A DNA stretch of 64,000 nucleotides from Niveispirillum sp943370215 (GCA_943370215.1 CALRQC020000021.1:37566-101565), one strand, 5' to 3'; counted from the stretch's first letter, positions 17,068 to 24,479 are shown. Notes: generated by a model from the sequence alone, not told the origin. Numbers and translations are program-made.

Positions 17068-17618
17068 TGGCTGCCCCCTCCCTTGCCCTGCTGCGGATCA
17101 TGGCGGCGCGTGCTGGCCATCCTTGGACGTTGATGGAATTGCAGGCAGCGGCGGCCGATCTGGACGCGCAGGCACTGACAGAGGTGCTGCAATGGCTGCG
17201 GCTGCAAAGGCTGATCCGCCGTTCCAACACACAGTTCTATACGCTGACCCCGGCGGGGGCTTCCCTGGCTGCGGCACCCGCCGTTACTGCACCGAAGATC
17301 GTAACGTCTGACCTGCGCTCCCTGGTCTGGCGGGCGCTGAGAATGCAGGGCAAGGCCAGCGCCAGCGAATTGCTGGATGTGATCGGGAAAGCGGCCACCC
17401 GCAGCGCCAAGCAGTCAGTCCGCACATACCTGAACGATTTGGCGGCTGTGGGTGTCGTGGCCGTCAGCCGGTTCAAAACGGCCACGGGTGAACGGCTGTA
17501 CCAGCTGCGGCGCGACCTTGGCCCCGCTGCCCCCGCATTGCAGCAGGGTGGCGGCCTGATCGACATGAACAACGGCCAGCCGTTGGTGCCGGCGGAGGTG
17601 CCAGATGCAGCAGCCTGA
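17064..17618 (+). CDS. winged-helix-like early protein, 184 aa
   Basis: The product appears to contain two winged-helix modules: LALLRIMAARAGHPWTLMEL to RSNTQFYTLTPAG, and LRSLVWRALRMQGKASASEL to FKTATGERLYQLR. It starts at 17064, sharing ATGA with the stop of ATPase B. Proteins of this kind occur after A and B in transposable phages. Function is not established; a DNA-binding role is inferred from fold-like features. Confidence 0.7.
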   Translation: MMAAPSLALLRIMAARAGHPWTLMELQAAAADLDAQALTEVLQWLRLQRLIRRSNTQFYTLTPAGASLAAAPAVTAPKIVTSDLRSLVWRALRMQGKASASELLDVIGKAATRSAKQSVRTYLNDLAAVGVVAVSRFKTATGERLYQLRRDLGPAAPALQQGGGLIDMNNGQPLVPAEVPDAAA

Positions 17619-17949
17619 CCCCGGCCCCGATTGGATCGCCGCCTTGCGGGCTGCGGTGCAGCGCATGGGCAGTATCCAGGCCGCCGCCGATACCATCGGG
17701 TACAGCCGTACCGCCGTGTCGCTGGTGCTGGCCGGGAAATATGACCGCGACACCAGCCGGCTGGCCGAGGCCGTGCGGACGCGGCTGGGGCAGATCGAAT
17801 GCCCATTCCTGGCGGAGCCAATCAGCGGCCAGGCCTGCGCCGATCACCAGCAGCGGCCGGAGCCCGGCCCGGACGATCCCGAATATTGGCACTGGCGGGC
17901 CTGTGCGGCCTGCCGCGTGGGCCTTGGCAAGAAAGGGAAAGCAGCATGA
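17605..17949 (+). CDS. helix-turn-helix protein with Cys-containing tail, 114 aa
   Basis: An N-terminal helix-turn-helix (GSIQAAADTIGYSRTAVSLV) resembles the LacI-type HTH reported in many Mu-like phages. The C-terminal part has Cys residues at CPFLAEP, CADHQQ and CAACRVGLG that may bind zinc. It overlaps the previous gene by 14 bases and the next by 4. Likely an early DNA-binding accessory protein; target unknown. Confidence 0.65.
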   Translation: MQQPDPGPDWIAALRAAVQRMGSIQAAADTIGYSRTAVSLVLAGKYDRDTSRLAEAVRTRLGQIECPFLAEPISGQACADHQQRPEPGPDDPEYWHWRACAACRVGLGKKGKAA

Positions 17950-18161
17950 ACAGCAACCTGTTTCGCGGTGACCAGTCCATCGGCTGGATTTCCAGCGAAG
18001 GCACCCATGCGGGCCGCCTGCTGACGTGGCGGGGGCCATCGACTGAGGGTGTCTACACGATGACGGTGCGGGAAGCCGGCACCAACGCGCTGGTGACGCT
18101 GTACAGCCCCGGCCCGGATGCGCGGGCCGCCCAGAACCGGGAGGCGCAGCGGCACGTCTGA
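17946..18161 (+). CDS. small early protein, 71 aa
   Basis: The frame MNSNLFRGDQSIGWISSEGT starts inside the stop of the preceding gene (ATGA) and ends with a basic tail. The composition suggests a compact beta-strand protein. No family is recognised. Tight coupling to neighbours is the main support for it being real. Confidence 0.5.
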   Translation: MNSNLFRGDQSIGWISSEGTHAGRLLTWRGPSTEGVYTMTVREAGTNALVTLYSPGPDARAAQNREAQRHV

Positions 18162-18203
18162 GCCGCCCGCCCCGAACCATCACCCAAAACCTGGAAGGTA
18201 GAT

Positions 18204-19082
18204 ATGACTGCGTATGAAGCACACCCGGATGCCATTGACGTTGGCGGCACCCTGTATCTTCGCAACGCCAAAAGCGACCTAAAGCCGCTGGATACCATCC
18301 CGCCGGTGGATCTGCTGATGGATGAGATGGTGCGCAAGTGCTGCACCTATGCGGCGGATTTGTCGGCGGAACTGGCCCGGTTCCAGGCCCATACCTATGC
18401 CGATATCGCGGCCTTTGATGCCCTGCTGGCACAGGAATATGGCGTCACCCAAAGCGGGGAGACGAAGGGCAACCGCACCTTCACGAGCTTCAACGGTTGC
18501 TTGCAGATCAAGGTGCAGGTGGCCGACCGCATCCAGTTGGGGCCGGAACTGCAGATTGCCAAGCGGCTGCTGGATGAAATGATCCTGGCCCGCGCCGCGA
18601 AGGAGGGAGCGGACAGCTTCCTGGTGGCCCTGGTTTCCCAAGCCTTCAAGGTGGATCAGGAAGGCAAGGTGGATGTGGGTGCCATCCTGGCCCTGCGCCG
18701 GATGCAGGTGGACGATCCCGTCTGGGCTGAGGTGACGCGCGCCATTGACGATGCGGTCCGTGTCATCGGCACCAAGCGCTATGTCCGCTTCTATCGCCGT
18801 GATCGGCCCGATGGCGAATGGGCCATGGTGCCGTTGGATATCGCCAAGACGATCCCCGCCCCGGCGGACATGAACCGCCGCAGCCTGCGCCGCTCAGTTG
18901 AGGAGGGGCGGGCGGCGGCTGAACTGGCAGCAATCTACATGCTGGACGGTGCCCCCATCAGCGCGCTGCGGTGCCTCAATGATGCCCTGCGCGCCTTGGG
19001 TGGCGAGGGGATCAGCGACGCGGAAATGAAGGCTTGGCAGGAGCGGTTTGCACCGCGTCCCACCCCCGCCACGGCGGTTTGA
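18204..19082 (+). CDS. DUF3164-family early phage protein
   Basis: This 292-residue protein matches the DUF3164 family common in Mu-like phages, sometimes mislabelled sulfate transporter. Characteristic parts are the central YADIAAFDALLAQEYGV with KGNRTFTSFNGCLQIKVQVA, and the later KRYVRFYRRDRPDGEWAMVP. It sits in the usual place between transposition genes and gemA. Function is unknown; an early replication or regulation role is assumed from position. It is preceded by a GGAAGG ribosome-binding site. Confidence 0.85.
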   Translation: MTAYEAHPDAIDVGGTLYLRNAKSDLKPLDTIPPVDLLMDEMVRKCCTYAADLSAELARFQAHTYADIAAFDALLAQEYGVTQSGETKGNRTFTSFNGCLQIKVQVADRIQLGPELQIAKRLLDEMILARAAKEGADSFLVALVSQAFKVDQEGKVDVGAILALRRMQVDDPVWAEVTRAIDDAVRVIGTKRYVRFYRRDRPDGEWAMVPLDIAKTIPAPADMNRRSLRRSVEEGRAAAELAAIYMLDGAPISALRCLNDALRALGGEGISDAEMKAWQERFAPRPTPATAV

Positions 19083-19101
19083 TCAGAAAGGAAACCCGAA
19101 A

Positions 19102-19554
19102 ATGAACGACACCGTAACCAAGAGGCGCGGACGCCCCAGTACATTCAAGGCCACGGGAAAAGCTCACCCCGTGGATGTGCATGTCGGCAGCCGTATCCGC
19201 CTGCGCCGCACCCTGCTGGGGATGAACCAGCAGAAGCTGGGGGCTGCCATCGGCCTGACGTTCCAGCAGGTGCAGAAGTACGAGAACGGTGCCAATCGTG
19301 TCAGCGCCAGCCGGCTGTTCGACCTGTCCCGCGTGCTGGATGTGCCGGTGTCGTTCTTCTATGACGGGATGGACGAACAGGCCGCCCCCACGCCGGCACC
19401 GATGCCGGAAGCGGGCGAACCCGACCCGATGCACAAGCGGGAAACGCTGGAACTGGTGCGGGCCTATTACCGGATCAGTGACCCCGTGGTGCGCAAGAGC
19501 ATCTTCGATCTGGCCAAGGCTGTAGCGGCGGGGGGATGCGATGCAGACGCCTGA
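19102..19554 (+). CDS. XRE-family regulator of the alphaproteobacterial type
   Basis: A 150-residue protein with HTH segment VGSRIRLRRTLLGMNQQKLG and GLTFQQVQKYENGANRVSAS, a pattern very common in Rhizobiales and Rhodospirillales regulators. An AT-hook-like basic start (KRRGRPSTFK) precedes it. The ATG at 19102 follows an AAGGAAA ribosome-binding site. In a phage early operon it may modulate phage or host promoters; it resembles host regulators more than phage ones, suggesting capture. Confidence 0.8.
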   Translation: MNDTVTKRRGRPSTFKATGKAHPVDVHVGSRIRLRRTLLGMNQQKLGAAIGLTFQQVQKYENGANRVSASRLFDLSRVLDVPVSFFYDGMDEQAAPTPAPMPEAGEPDPMHKRETLELVRAYYRISDPVVRKSIFDLAKAVAAGGCDADA

Positions 19555-19615
19555 CAAAGCAGCCATCAGCGACGTGGTTGATTTGATCGCCACTAAGCTG
19601 AGTGGGAGGGCATGA
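19541..19615 (+). CDS. possible 24-residue coupling peptide
   Basis: A short frame MQTPDKAAISDVVDLIATKL starts inside the end of the XRE gene and stops one base before the next start (TGACATGG). A GGGGGA ribosome-binding site precedes it. It may serve only to couple translation across the gap, as otherwise 62 bases would be untranslated. Evidence is positional only. Confidence 0.35.
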   Translation: MQTPDKAAISDVVDLIATKLSGRA

Positions 19616-19616
19616 C

Positions 19617-19928
19617 ATGGAAAGCGCGCTGTCGCTCCCCGCCGCACCGCCCGCTGATATCCATGTCTATGCAGCCGGGACGCACGCCGGTTTCTGGCAT
19701 GATCCGCTGCCCCACCAGCCCACCGTTGATTGCCGGGTGCTGATCCGGGCCGGCGATGGAACCGCCGTGGCTTGTTGGCTTTCCACTGCCGCCGATGGCC
19801 AGCCCCGCCTGCATTTCGAGGCATGGTCTGAGTTGATGCATCTGGCCGCCGCCCTGCGCCTGCGGGGCCGGGGTGCCGTGCTGACCTTTCTGGCCGCTGG
19901 GGGTGGTGATGACCAGCCGGTGGACTGA
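19617..19928 (+). CDS. early protein of unknown function, 103 aa
   Basis: The frame MESALSLPAAPPADIHVYAA follows a GGGAGGG ribosome-binding site. The middle (VDCRVLIRAGDGTAVACWLS) suggests a compact beta-rich fold. It overlaps the following zinc-finger gene by 20 bases. No family is recognised. Confidence 0.55.
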   Translation: MESALSLPAAPPADIHVYAAGTHAGFWHDPLPHQPTVDCRVLIRAGDGTAVACWLSTAADGQPRLHFEAWSELMHLAAALRLRGRGAVLTFLAAGGGDDQPVD

Positions 19929-20175
19929 CGAAGAGGTCGCCACGCTGTTGCAGATGGCGGCGCGGCGCCAGCCGGTGGAGAAAATCGCCGCTGCCCTGGG
20001 ACGCTCCCCAGAAGCTGTCAGGGCAAAGCGGGACTACGCCCGGCCCACCGGCCCCACCCGGAAGCGGGAACGGCCCTGCATGACCTGCAAAACCAGCTTC
20101 AAATCCGAAGGCCCGCACAACCGCATGTGCGGGCGGTGCCGAAACAGCCAATCCATAACCCGGTTTGAGGTGTGA
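19909..20175 (+). CDS. small SANT-like/zinc-ribbon DNA-binding protein, 88 aa
   Basis: The N-terminal half (RWTDEEVATLLQMAARRQPV, then LGRSPEAVRAKRD) resembles a Myb/SANT or GcrA-type helix-turn-helix. The C-terminal half has two Cys pairs (CMTC and CGRC) separated by a basic loop, a likely zinc ribbon. The combination recalls GcrA-like cell-cycle regulators of alphaproteobacteria, but the similarity is only visual. A role in phage or host promoter control is possible. Confidence 0.55.
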   Translation: MTSRWTDEEVATLLQMAARRQPVEKIAAALGRSPEAVRAKRDYARPTGPTRKRERPCMTCKTSFKSEGPHNRMCGRCRNSQSITRFEV

Positions 20176-20177
20176 TC

Positions 20178-20774
20178 ATGCAACGCATCACCGAGCTGTC
20201 AGCACCGCCCGTCCCCGGCACGTTCTACCTTGTGCCGACAGTACGGTACACGTGGCATAAGCTGGACGGGGACTGGCCCGTTATGGGGCCAAAGCACACC
20301 GATGCGGAGGTGCTGAATTTTCCCTGGCCGCATTATCATGTCGATCTGCGGTTCATCCCCCATGATCTGGCCATCCGGCTTAGCACGCATTTGCGGGCGG
20401 GCGTGGTGGGCCTGACCCTTACGCCGCTGTGCCGCAACCCCGATGGCCGGCGGGATATAACCGTGCCGCACCCTGACCCTATATGGCGTCGTCGCCTATG
20501 TCGGCGGGCGGCTGCGCCCACGCCGCGTGAATTCTATGAATTTGTCAGGGGCCATCGCGCGCTGATGCCGGCATTGGAAGCTGCATATCAAGACGCCAAG
20601 CTGATATCCGGGCCGAAGGGCTTTGTTTGTCCGCACAGGCACGCGCCGCTTGGGAGCGTGCCGCCCGACTGTGACGGCAATGTCGTATGCCCCTTGCATG
20701 GCTTGCGTTGGAACCTCGCCACCGGTCGCATTGTGCCGGTGGTCGAAAACACAACACATGCCGAGGAGGGCTGA
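20178..20774 (+). CDS. phage protein with C-terminal Rieske-like [2Fe-2S] motif
   Basis: The 198-residue protein has an N-terminal region of unknown type (TFYLVPTVRYTWHKLDGDWP). Its C-terminal segment contains CPHRHAPLGSV and CPLHGLRWNLATG. Cys151-x-His153 and Cys171-x2-His174 reproduce the Rieske C-x-H-x(17)-C-x2-H ligand pattern, with the Gly/Leu context of a true cluster site. No partner reductase is nearby. An electron-transfer or iron-sensing function is inferred. An alternative GTG start at 20172 overlaps the previous stop. Confidence 0.7.
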   Translation: MQRITELSAPPVPGTFYLVPTVRYTWHKLDGDWPVMGPKHTDAEVLNFPWPHYHVDLRFIPHDLAIRLSTHLRAGVVGLTLTPLCRNPDGRRDITVPHPDPIWRRRLCRRAAAPTPREFYEFVRGHRALMPALEAAYQDAKLISGPKGFVCPHRHAPLGSVPPDCDGNVVCPLHGLRWNLATGRIVPVVENTTHAEEG

Positions 20775-20777
20775 CCC

Positions 20778-21062
20778 ATGCCGCCCCGCCCCACTACTGA
20801 CCTGAACCTTGGCCGTGTGCTGACCCTGCTGTCCCGTCCGCTTTCGGCGCGGGAGCGGGAAGAGTGCCGGGGGATCATTGCGCGGCATGTGCGGGCACCC
20901 ACCGGCCCGGCAGCGATGACGGTTGACCAGGCGCGGGCCGCCCTGCTGGCAGCGGCGGCTGATCTGGCTGCGCATGGGTGGGGTGAGGCGGATATTCGGG
21001 ACGTATTGGACGATGAAAGCGCCTGCCTGGACCGGGCGGGGCGTCGGAGGGACCGCAAATGA
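20778..21062 (+). CDS. early protein of unknown function, 94 aa
   Basis: The frame MPPRPTTDLNLGRVLTLLSR encodes a small helical, charged protein between the Rieske-like gene and gemA. Its stop overlaps the gemA start by 4 bases. The C-terminal helix (GWGEADIRDVLDDESACLDR) is acidic. No family is recognised. Confidence 0.5.
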   Translation: MPPRPTTDLNLGRVLTLLSRPLSAREREECRGIIARHVRAPTGPAAMTVDQARAALLAAAADLAAHGWGEADIRDVLDDESACLDRAGRRRDRK

Positions 21063-21511
21063 CCGCTATGACACAGAGTGTAAAAGACCCGGCCAAGGCC
21101 GCTACCAAGGCCATTCAAACCCGCCGTCGGCAGGTGCCGGATTTGCTGGATGAAGAGAGTTGGCGGGATTTTCTGGAGGCCACCACCGGCAAGAATAGTC
21201 TGAGGGCGATGGATGCGCGCGATCATGACCGGGTGCTGGATACGCTGATGAAGCGCGGGGCCAAAAAAGGGCCGGGACGGCAGAAGCTGGCCAGTGATCC
21301 GCAAACGCGCAAGATGCGGGCGCTGTGGATAAACCTGCACCAAGCCGGGGCCGTGAAAAATGGCACAGAAAAGGCCCTGGCCGCGTGGTGCGGCCGGCAG
21401 TTGGGCCATCAAGTGGATGATTTGCGCTGGGTATCGACCGGCGAGAAATGGCACCTGATCGAAGCTCTGAAAGGCTGGTGCCTGCGGGTTGGCGTGGCGG
21501 TGACGCCATGA
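21059..21511 (+). CDS. gemA: GemA-like regulatory protein (DUF1018)
   Basis: This 150-residue protein matches the GemA/DUF1018 family of Mu-like phages: RKMRALWINLHQAGAVKNGT, ALAAWCGRQLGHQVDDLRWV and IEALKGWCLRV are the expected segments. In Mu, GemA affects host gene expression and DNA supercoiling. It lies at the end of the early region as usual and overlaps its neighbours by 4 bases each. An N-terminal extension of about 50 residues is longer than in Mu. Confidence 0.85.
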   Translation: MTAMTQSVKDPAKAATKAIQTRRRQVPDLLDEESWRDFLEATTGKNSLRAMDARDHDRVLDTLMKRGAKKGPGRQKLASDPQTRKMRALWINLHQAGAVKNGTEKALAAWCGRQLGHQVDDLRWVSTGEKWHLIEALKGWCLRVGVAVTP

Positions 21512-21816
21512 CCTACCGGGCGGATGGGCATGAACTGCGTGATCCGGCAGGCCGGCTGCTGTTGGGCGGCCCGGTGCCGGAGATTGCTGCCTTTGCGGCC
21601 TGGCTGTCCGCCCATCCGCCAGTTGGTGAGGCTGCCCTGCGGGCGGCGCTGATGGGCTTGATCGCCTGCACCACGGATTGCTGTTTTGCGCCCTTCGTGC
21701 CCCTGACGAACGAGGATGCCGCCGACATGGAAGAGGCGCGGGCAGAAATCACCGCCCGCCGCCGGGAAGAAGAGGCGCGCCTTGCGCAGATGGATTTGTT
21801 TGGGGGCGCGGTATGA
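21508..21816 (+). CDS. small phage protein after GemA, 102 aa
   Basis: Starting with ATG at 21508 inside the gemA stop, the product begins MTYRADGHELRDPAGRLLLG. It ends with a charged helix (EEARAEITARRREEEARLAQ) and the tail MDLFGGAV. A protein of this kind often follows gemA in alphaproteobacterial transposable phages. Function unknown. Confidence 0.55.
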   Translation: MTYRADGHELRDPAGRLLLGGPVPEIAAFAAWLSAHPPVGEAALRAALMGLIACTTDCCFAPFVPLTNEDAADMEEARAEITARRREEEARLAQMDLFGGAV

Positions 21817-21841
21817 ACAAGTCCATTCAGTCCATGAAATA

Positions 21842-22057
21842 TTACGCACCCAACTGCTGGCTAATGATCTTCAGCAGCTTTACCTGTTCTTCTTGTAGGC
21901 GCAGATGCTTGGCCAATGATTCAAACAATATTGCTGCGATCATGATGCTGCCCGCGATGCTGATCAATGATCCGCCGATGGCAAGAGAGCCTAATACCAG
22001 GGCCAGAAATCCGGCCAGGAAGAGCAGTGCCGCCAGAAACTTAAGAAATATATACAT
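21842..22057 (-). CDS. minus-strand small membrane protein (moron candidate), 71 aa
   Basis: The leftward frame MYIFLKFLAALLFLAGFLAL encodes two membrane helices and a cytoplasmic-looking basic tail (AKHLRLQEEQVKLLKIISQQ). It is antisense to the surrounding lytic genes, and the region has visibly lower GC than its neighbours. These are the usual marks of a moron expressed from its own promoter in the lysogen. Superinfection exclusion or a membrane effect is possible but not shown. Confidence 0.6.
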   Translation of the reverse strand: MYIFLKFLAALLFLAGFLALVLGSLAIGGSLISIAGSIMIAAILFESLAKHLRLQEEQVKLLKIISQQLGA

Positions 22058-22261
22058 ATCAAACTCCCAACCAGAAAATGACCAACGCTTTGATAGCGCA
22101 AAATCTACATTGCGCCGAATTTATAAGTATCAACCATATCAACTGAACAACCGCAACGCACTGAATTTCGCATCCGATTTGACACCGAATTTGACAACGC
22201 ATGAAGATCCGGCCCGTGCCCTGGCTGGTGCATCCGCCGGCCCTGGCCAGGGGGTGCAGCC
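22058..22261. promoter_or_regulatory. AT-richer divergent region upstream of the Mor-like gene
   Basis: This 204-base gap separates the leftward membrane-protein gene from the Mor-like gene. It contains two TTGACA hexamers on the plus strand (near 22179 and 22193) and a TTGATA on the minus strand, but no fully convincing -10 partner at standard spacing. It should hold the moron promoter and a middle-phase promoter; exact sites cannot be fixed by eye. Confidence 0.35.
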
Positions 22262-22810
22262 ATGAACGCTCCTGATACCCGCCGCCAACAAGAAATCGCC
22301 GAACTAACCAAGGAAGAACAGGAACGGATTCGGCGGCGGGATAGCTTGCCCATCCTGCCCGAAACGCTTGCCCAGGCCGCCGCCATCGTGGGCACCCGCT
22401 GGGCGGTGCTGTTGGCGCGAAAATTCGGGGGCGAGCGGGTACGGTTCAGCGCCCATCCGCGCGCTGGCAACGAACTGCTGGCGCTGTTGGGCGAGCGGCG
22501 TTACGCGCTGTTGCGTGACCGGGTGTTCGGCACGGACAAGATTGAGGTGCCCCTGGCGCGGGGGTATCTGGCGATGCTGGATGCGCGTGCCCTGCGGCAG
22601 CGGGGCCGGTCTTATCGGGAGATTGCCAACGCGTTGCGCATCACCACCAGCATGGTGCAGCGTTACTGCGAAGGGGTAGAGCCTGGGGTGGCTACCACTG
22701 GCATCCGGCCTGCCGGACGGCGGATGCCGGCGGGCAGTGCGCCACCCCTGCCATTGATGGAGCGGGTTGGAGTGGCAGCGCCGCCGGCACCACGCCCCAT
22801 CAAGCGGTAG
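22262..22810 (+). CDS. mor: Mor-family transcriptional activator
   Basis: This 182-residue protein contains the Mor/C domain: LPETLAQAAAIVGTRWAVLL with LARKFGGERVRF, a second half RYALLRDRVFGTDKIEVPLA, and the C-terminal helix-turn-helix RSYREIANALRITTSMVQRY. In Mu, Mor switches from early to middle and then late transcription. No separate C gene is seen, so this protein may activate the late genes directly. A proline-rich tail of about 40 residues follows the domain. Its 3' end overlaps the convergent XRE gene by 11 bases. Confidence 0.82.
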   Translation: MNAPDTRRQQEIAELTKEEQERIRRRDSLPILPETLAQAAAIVGTRWAVLLARKFGGERVRFSAHPRAGNELLALLGERRYALLRDRVFGTDKIEVPLARGYLAMLDARALRQRGRSYREIANALRITTSMVQRYCEGVEPGVATTGIRPAGRRMPAGSAPPLPLMERVGVAAPPAPRPIKR

Positions 22811-23012
22811 CTTGCCAGGGGCGCAGGCCGGCGGCCAGGGCGGCACAAGCCAGGGCGACAGTCAGCGGGATGGTGACGGTTGTGCCATCATCCTTGCGCA
22901 CCCCGCGATCATATTGCTCAATGGTGGAGGTACCCAAGCCCAAGGCTTCCGCTGCCTGTTTTTGCGTATAGCCCATGGTTTTGCGCCATGCCTTGAAATC
23001 CGCAGCCCGCAT
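22800..23012 (-). CDS. small XRE repressor-like protein, 70 aa
   Basis: The leftward frame begins MRAADFKAWRKTMGYTQKQA and continues with LGLGTSTIEQYDRGVRKDDG, a clean single XRE helix-turn-helix. It is convergent with mor and lies downstream of a 30-residue leftward frame and a palindromic operator. As a compact repressor it may regulate its own promoter at 23241-23270, the late region, or both. Ribosome-binding site GGGAG lies 7 bases before the ATG. Confidence 0.72.
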   Translation of the reverse strand: MRAADFKAWRKTMGYTQKQAAEALGLGTSTIEQYDRGVRKDDGTTVTIPLTVALACAALAAGLRPWQATA

Positions 23013-23058
23013 GATAATCTCCCTGGCCAGGAGGTGACGTAACAGTCGTTTCCGGGGT

Positions 23059-23084
23059 GGCGGGGATGGTTTCCCATCCCCGCC
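23059..23084 (-). terminator. strong hairpin after the 30-residue gene
   Basis: GGCGGGGATGG and CCATCCCCGCC form a perfect 11-bp stem with a 4-base loop. It follows the stop codon of the small leftward frame by about 10 bases and precedes the XRE gene. No U-tract follows on either strand, so it may attenuate rather than fully terminate. Confidence 0.5.
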
Positions 23085-23094
23085 GTGGCCTTAC

Positions 23095-23187
23095 TTAGTC
23101 CTTCTTACCACCGATTTTGAGCCTGACCGCGAAGCTGAGCTCAAATTCGGCACCAAGGGACTTCAGCCACCCCAGGAACCGCTGCAA
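23095..23187 (-). CDS. 30-residue peptide with a near-perfect ribosome-binding site
   Basis: A TTG start at 23187 is preceded at 5 bases by GGAGGTGA. The frame begins (M)QRFLGWLKSLGAEFELSFAV and ends LKIGGKKD before TAA at 23095. The peptide is amphipathic and basic at the end. It sits between the palindromic promoter and the XRE gene, so it is probably transcribed with it. It could be a leader peptide or a small toxin-like or membrane-active peptide; no homologue is known to me. Confidence 0.45.
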   Translation of the reverse strand: MQRFLGWLKSLGAEFELSFAVRLKIGGKKD

Positions 23188-23240
23188 TTACGTCACCTCC
23201 TTTCTGGTTTGTGCCCGGCACCAGCGCCGTTCACACCTAT

Positions 23241-23270
23241 TTTATACCGCACGTCGTGCGGATTTCGCAA
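23241..23270 (-). promoter_or_regulatory. leftward promoter with a palindromic operator between -35 and -10
   Basis: On the minus strand TTGCGA (23270-23265) and TATAAA (23246-23241) are 18 bases apart. The interval is filled by the palindrome CCGCACGTCGTGCGG (23247-23261). A second GTGCGGATTTC copy lies at about 23291, suggesting two operator sites. The XRE protein encoded downstream is the likely ligand, giving autorepression. The remaining bases up to 23399 hold nothing else recognisable. Confidence 0.6.
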
Positions 23271-23399
23271 GACCTAAATTCGTACAATGTGCGGATTTCT
23301 TCCCCCTTTTCCATGGGAAGGGGGTGCGGCCGGGCCACCTCATATCGGCGTATCGATCAGGATAGGGTTGGGGATCACCTTTCCTGCCTGTGTGGTCCC

Positions 23400-23906
23400 A
23401 TGATCCGCTCCATTGCCTATCTGCGCCGCGCCATTGTCGAACCGACATTGGCCGAGATTGCCGATGCCGCCCGGCTGCCACAGTTCGCTGCGCCTGCTGC
23501 TATTGATCTGGTGATGGGGACCGCCGCCGTTGAAAGCGGATTTTCCGCTATTCACCAGATCGGGGGCGGGCCAGCGCTGGGATATTGGCAGATTGAACCC
23601 GCCACGGCGGGGGATGTGCGGGACAATTACCTGCGCTTCCGGGGCGGCCTGGATGATGCGGTCACCCGCTTCCTGCATATCGGATCGCCTGATCGGCAGT
23701 TGGCCAGCAATCTGGCCTATGCCGCCATCATGTGCCGGCTGATCTATCTGCGCGCGCCGAAACCGCTGCCCCGACAGGGCGATGTGGCCGGTTATGCAGA
23801 TTACTGGAAAGATCACTACAACACCGCGCGCGGCAAAGGCAGCCCGGCCAAGTTCATGGCCGCCTGGTCTGGCCTGATCGCCCCCAGCATCAAGGAAAAT
23901 CTGTAA
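23400..23906 (+). CDS. endolysin: phage muramidase/transglycosylase-like protein
   Basis: This 168-residue protein has the motif GTAAVESGFSAIHQIGGGPA followed by LGYWQIEPAT, typical of a phage lysozyme/transglycosylase family with catalytic Glu in VESGF. It is the first gene after the regulatory region and opens the lysis cassette, ahead of a membrane protein. It should cleave peptidoglycan at the end of the lytic cycle. No signal peptide is seen, so export must depend on a holin or on another route. Confidence 0.75.
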   Translation: MIRSIAYLRRAIVEPTLAEIADAARLPQFAAPAAIDLVMGTAAVESGFSAIHQIGGGPALGYWQIEPATAGDVRDNYLRFRGGLDDAVTRFLHIGSPDRQLASNLAYAAIMCRLIYLRAPKPLPRQGDVAGYADYWKDHYNTARGKGSPAKFMAAWSGLIAPSIKENL

Positions 23907-24479
23907 ATGTTCACCGCCATCATTTTGCTGGCGCTGGCCATCCGCGCCATCGTCCATTCCATCACCCCCGGCTTCGCCGAACATGCCGGGGTGCGGCTGG
24001 CCGGGGCGGGTATCGCCGCCCTTGGCCTGTTCTGTGGTGCCTTCCTGCTGTTCACCGGGCAGGCCGTGGCAGCCGAGACGGTGACCGCTGATTTGCGCCC
24101 GATCTGGGGTTATGGCGTGGAAATCATCGGCGGGGCGTTGACTGCCCTGGGCGGTTTCGGTGTCCGCAGCCTGACACGCTTTCTGCGCTTGAAAGAGGAT
24201 GGCCTGATCCGGAGCTATCTGGACGATGCTTTGCACCGTGCCCTGGCATGGGCGGTGGAAAGTGCCGTGCGCAAGGGTGACGATCTGGCACGGGTGGAAG
24301 TCCGGTCCCGGTTGGTGGCCGAAGCCGCAGGTTATGCGGCAGAGGCGGTGCCGGACGCCTTGAAGCGGTTTGGCGTCAGTGAAAATGGCCTGCGCCAGCG
24401 GCTGGAAGCAAGGCTGGGCGAATGGGCACCGCACCCGGATCAACCCGCTGTGTTTGGCCGGGTGAGCGATGCCGGCTGA
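23907..24479 (+). CDS. membrane protein of the lysis region (holin-like), 190 aa
   Basis: Membrane helices are evident at residues 1-20 (MFTAIILLALAIRAIVHS) and about 30-55 (LAGAGIAALGLFCGAFLLFT), with a third around GVEIIGGALTALGGFG. A long amphipathic helical C-terminal domain follows. The gene abuts the endolysin gene without spacing. A holin role is inferred from position and topology; the size is larger than many holins. Confidence 0.6.
   Translation: MFTAIILLALAIRAIVHSITPGFAEHAGVRLAGAGIAALGLFCGAFLLFTGQAVAAETVTADLRPIWGYGVEIIGGALTALGGFGVRSLTRFLRLKEDGLIRSYLDDALHRALAWAVESAVRKGDDLARVEVRSRLVAEAAGYAAEAVPDALKRFGVSENGLRQRLEARLGEWAPHPDQPAVFGRVSDAG

Larger units (their letters stand above)
23030..23200. 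repeat. 13-bp inverted repeat around a small leftward gene and hairpin
   Basis: GGAGGTGACGTAA at 23030-23042 and its exact complement TTACGTCACCTCC at 23188-23200 flank a 145-base stretch. The right copy provides a strong ribosome-binding site for the 30-residue frame at 23095-23187. The left copy faces rightward with no suitable start behind it. The repeat could be a protein-binding dyad or let the RNA fold end to end and hide the ribosome-binding site. Confidence 0.55.
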
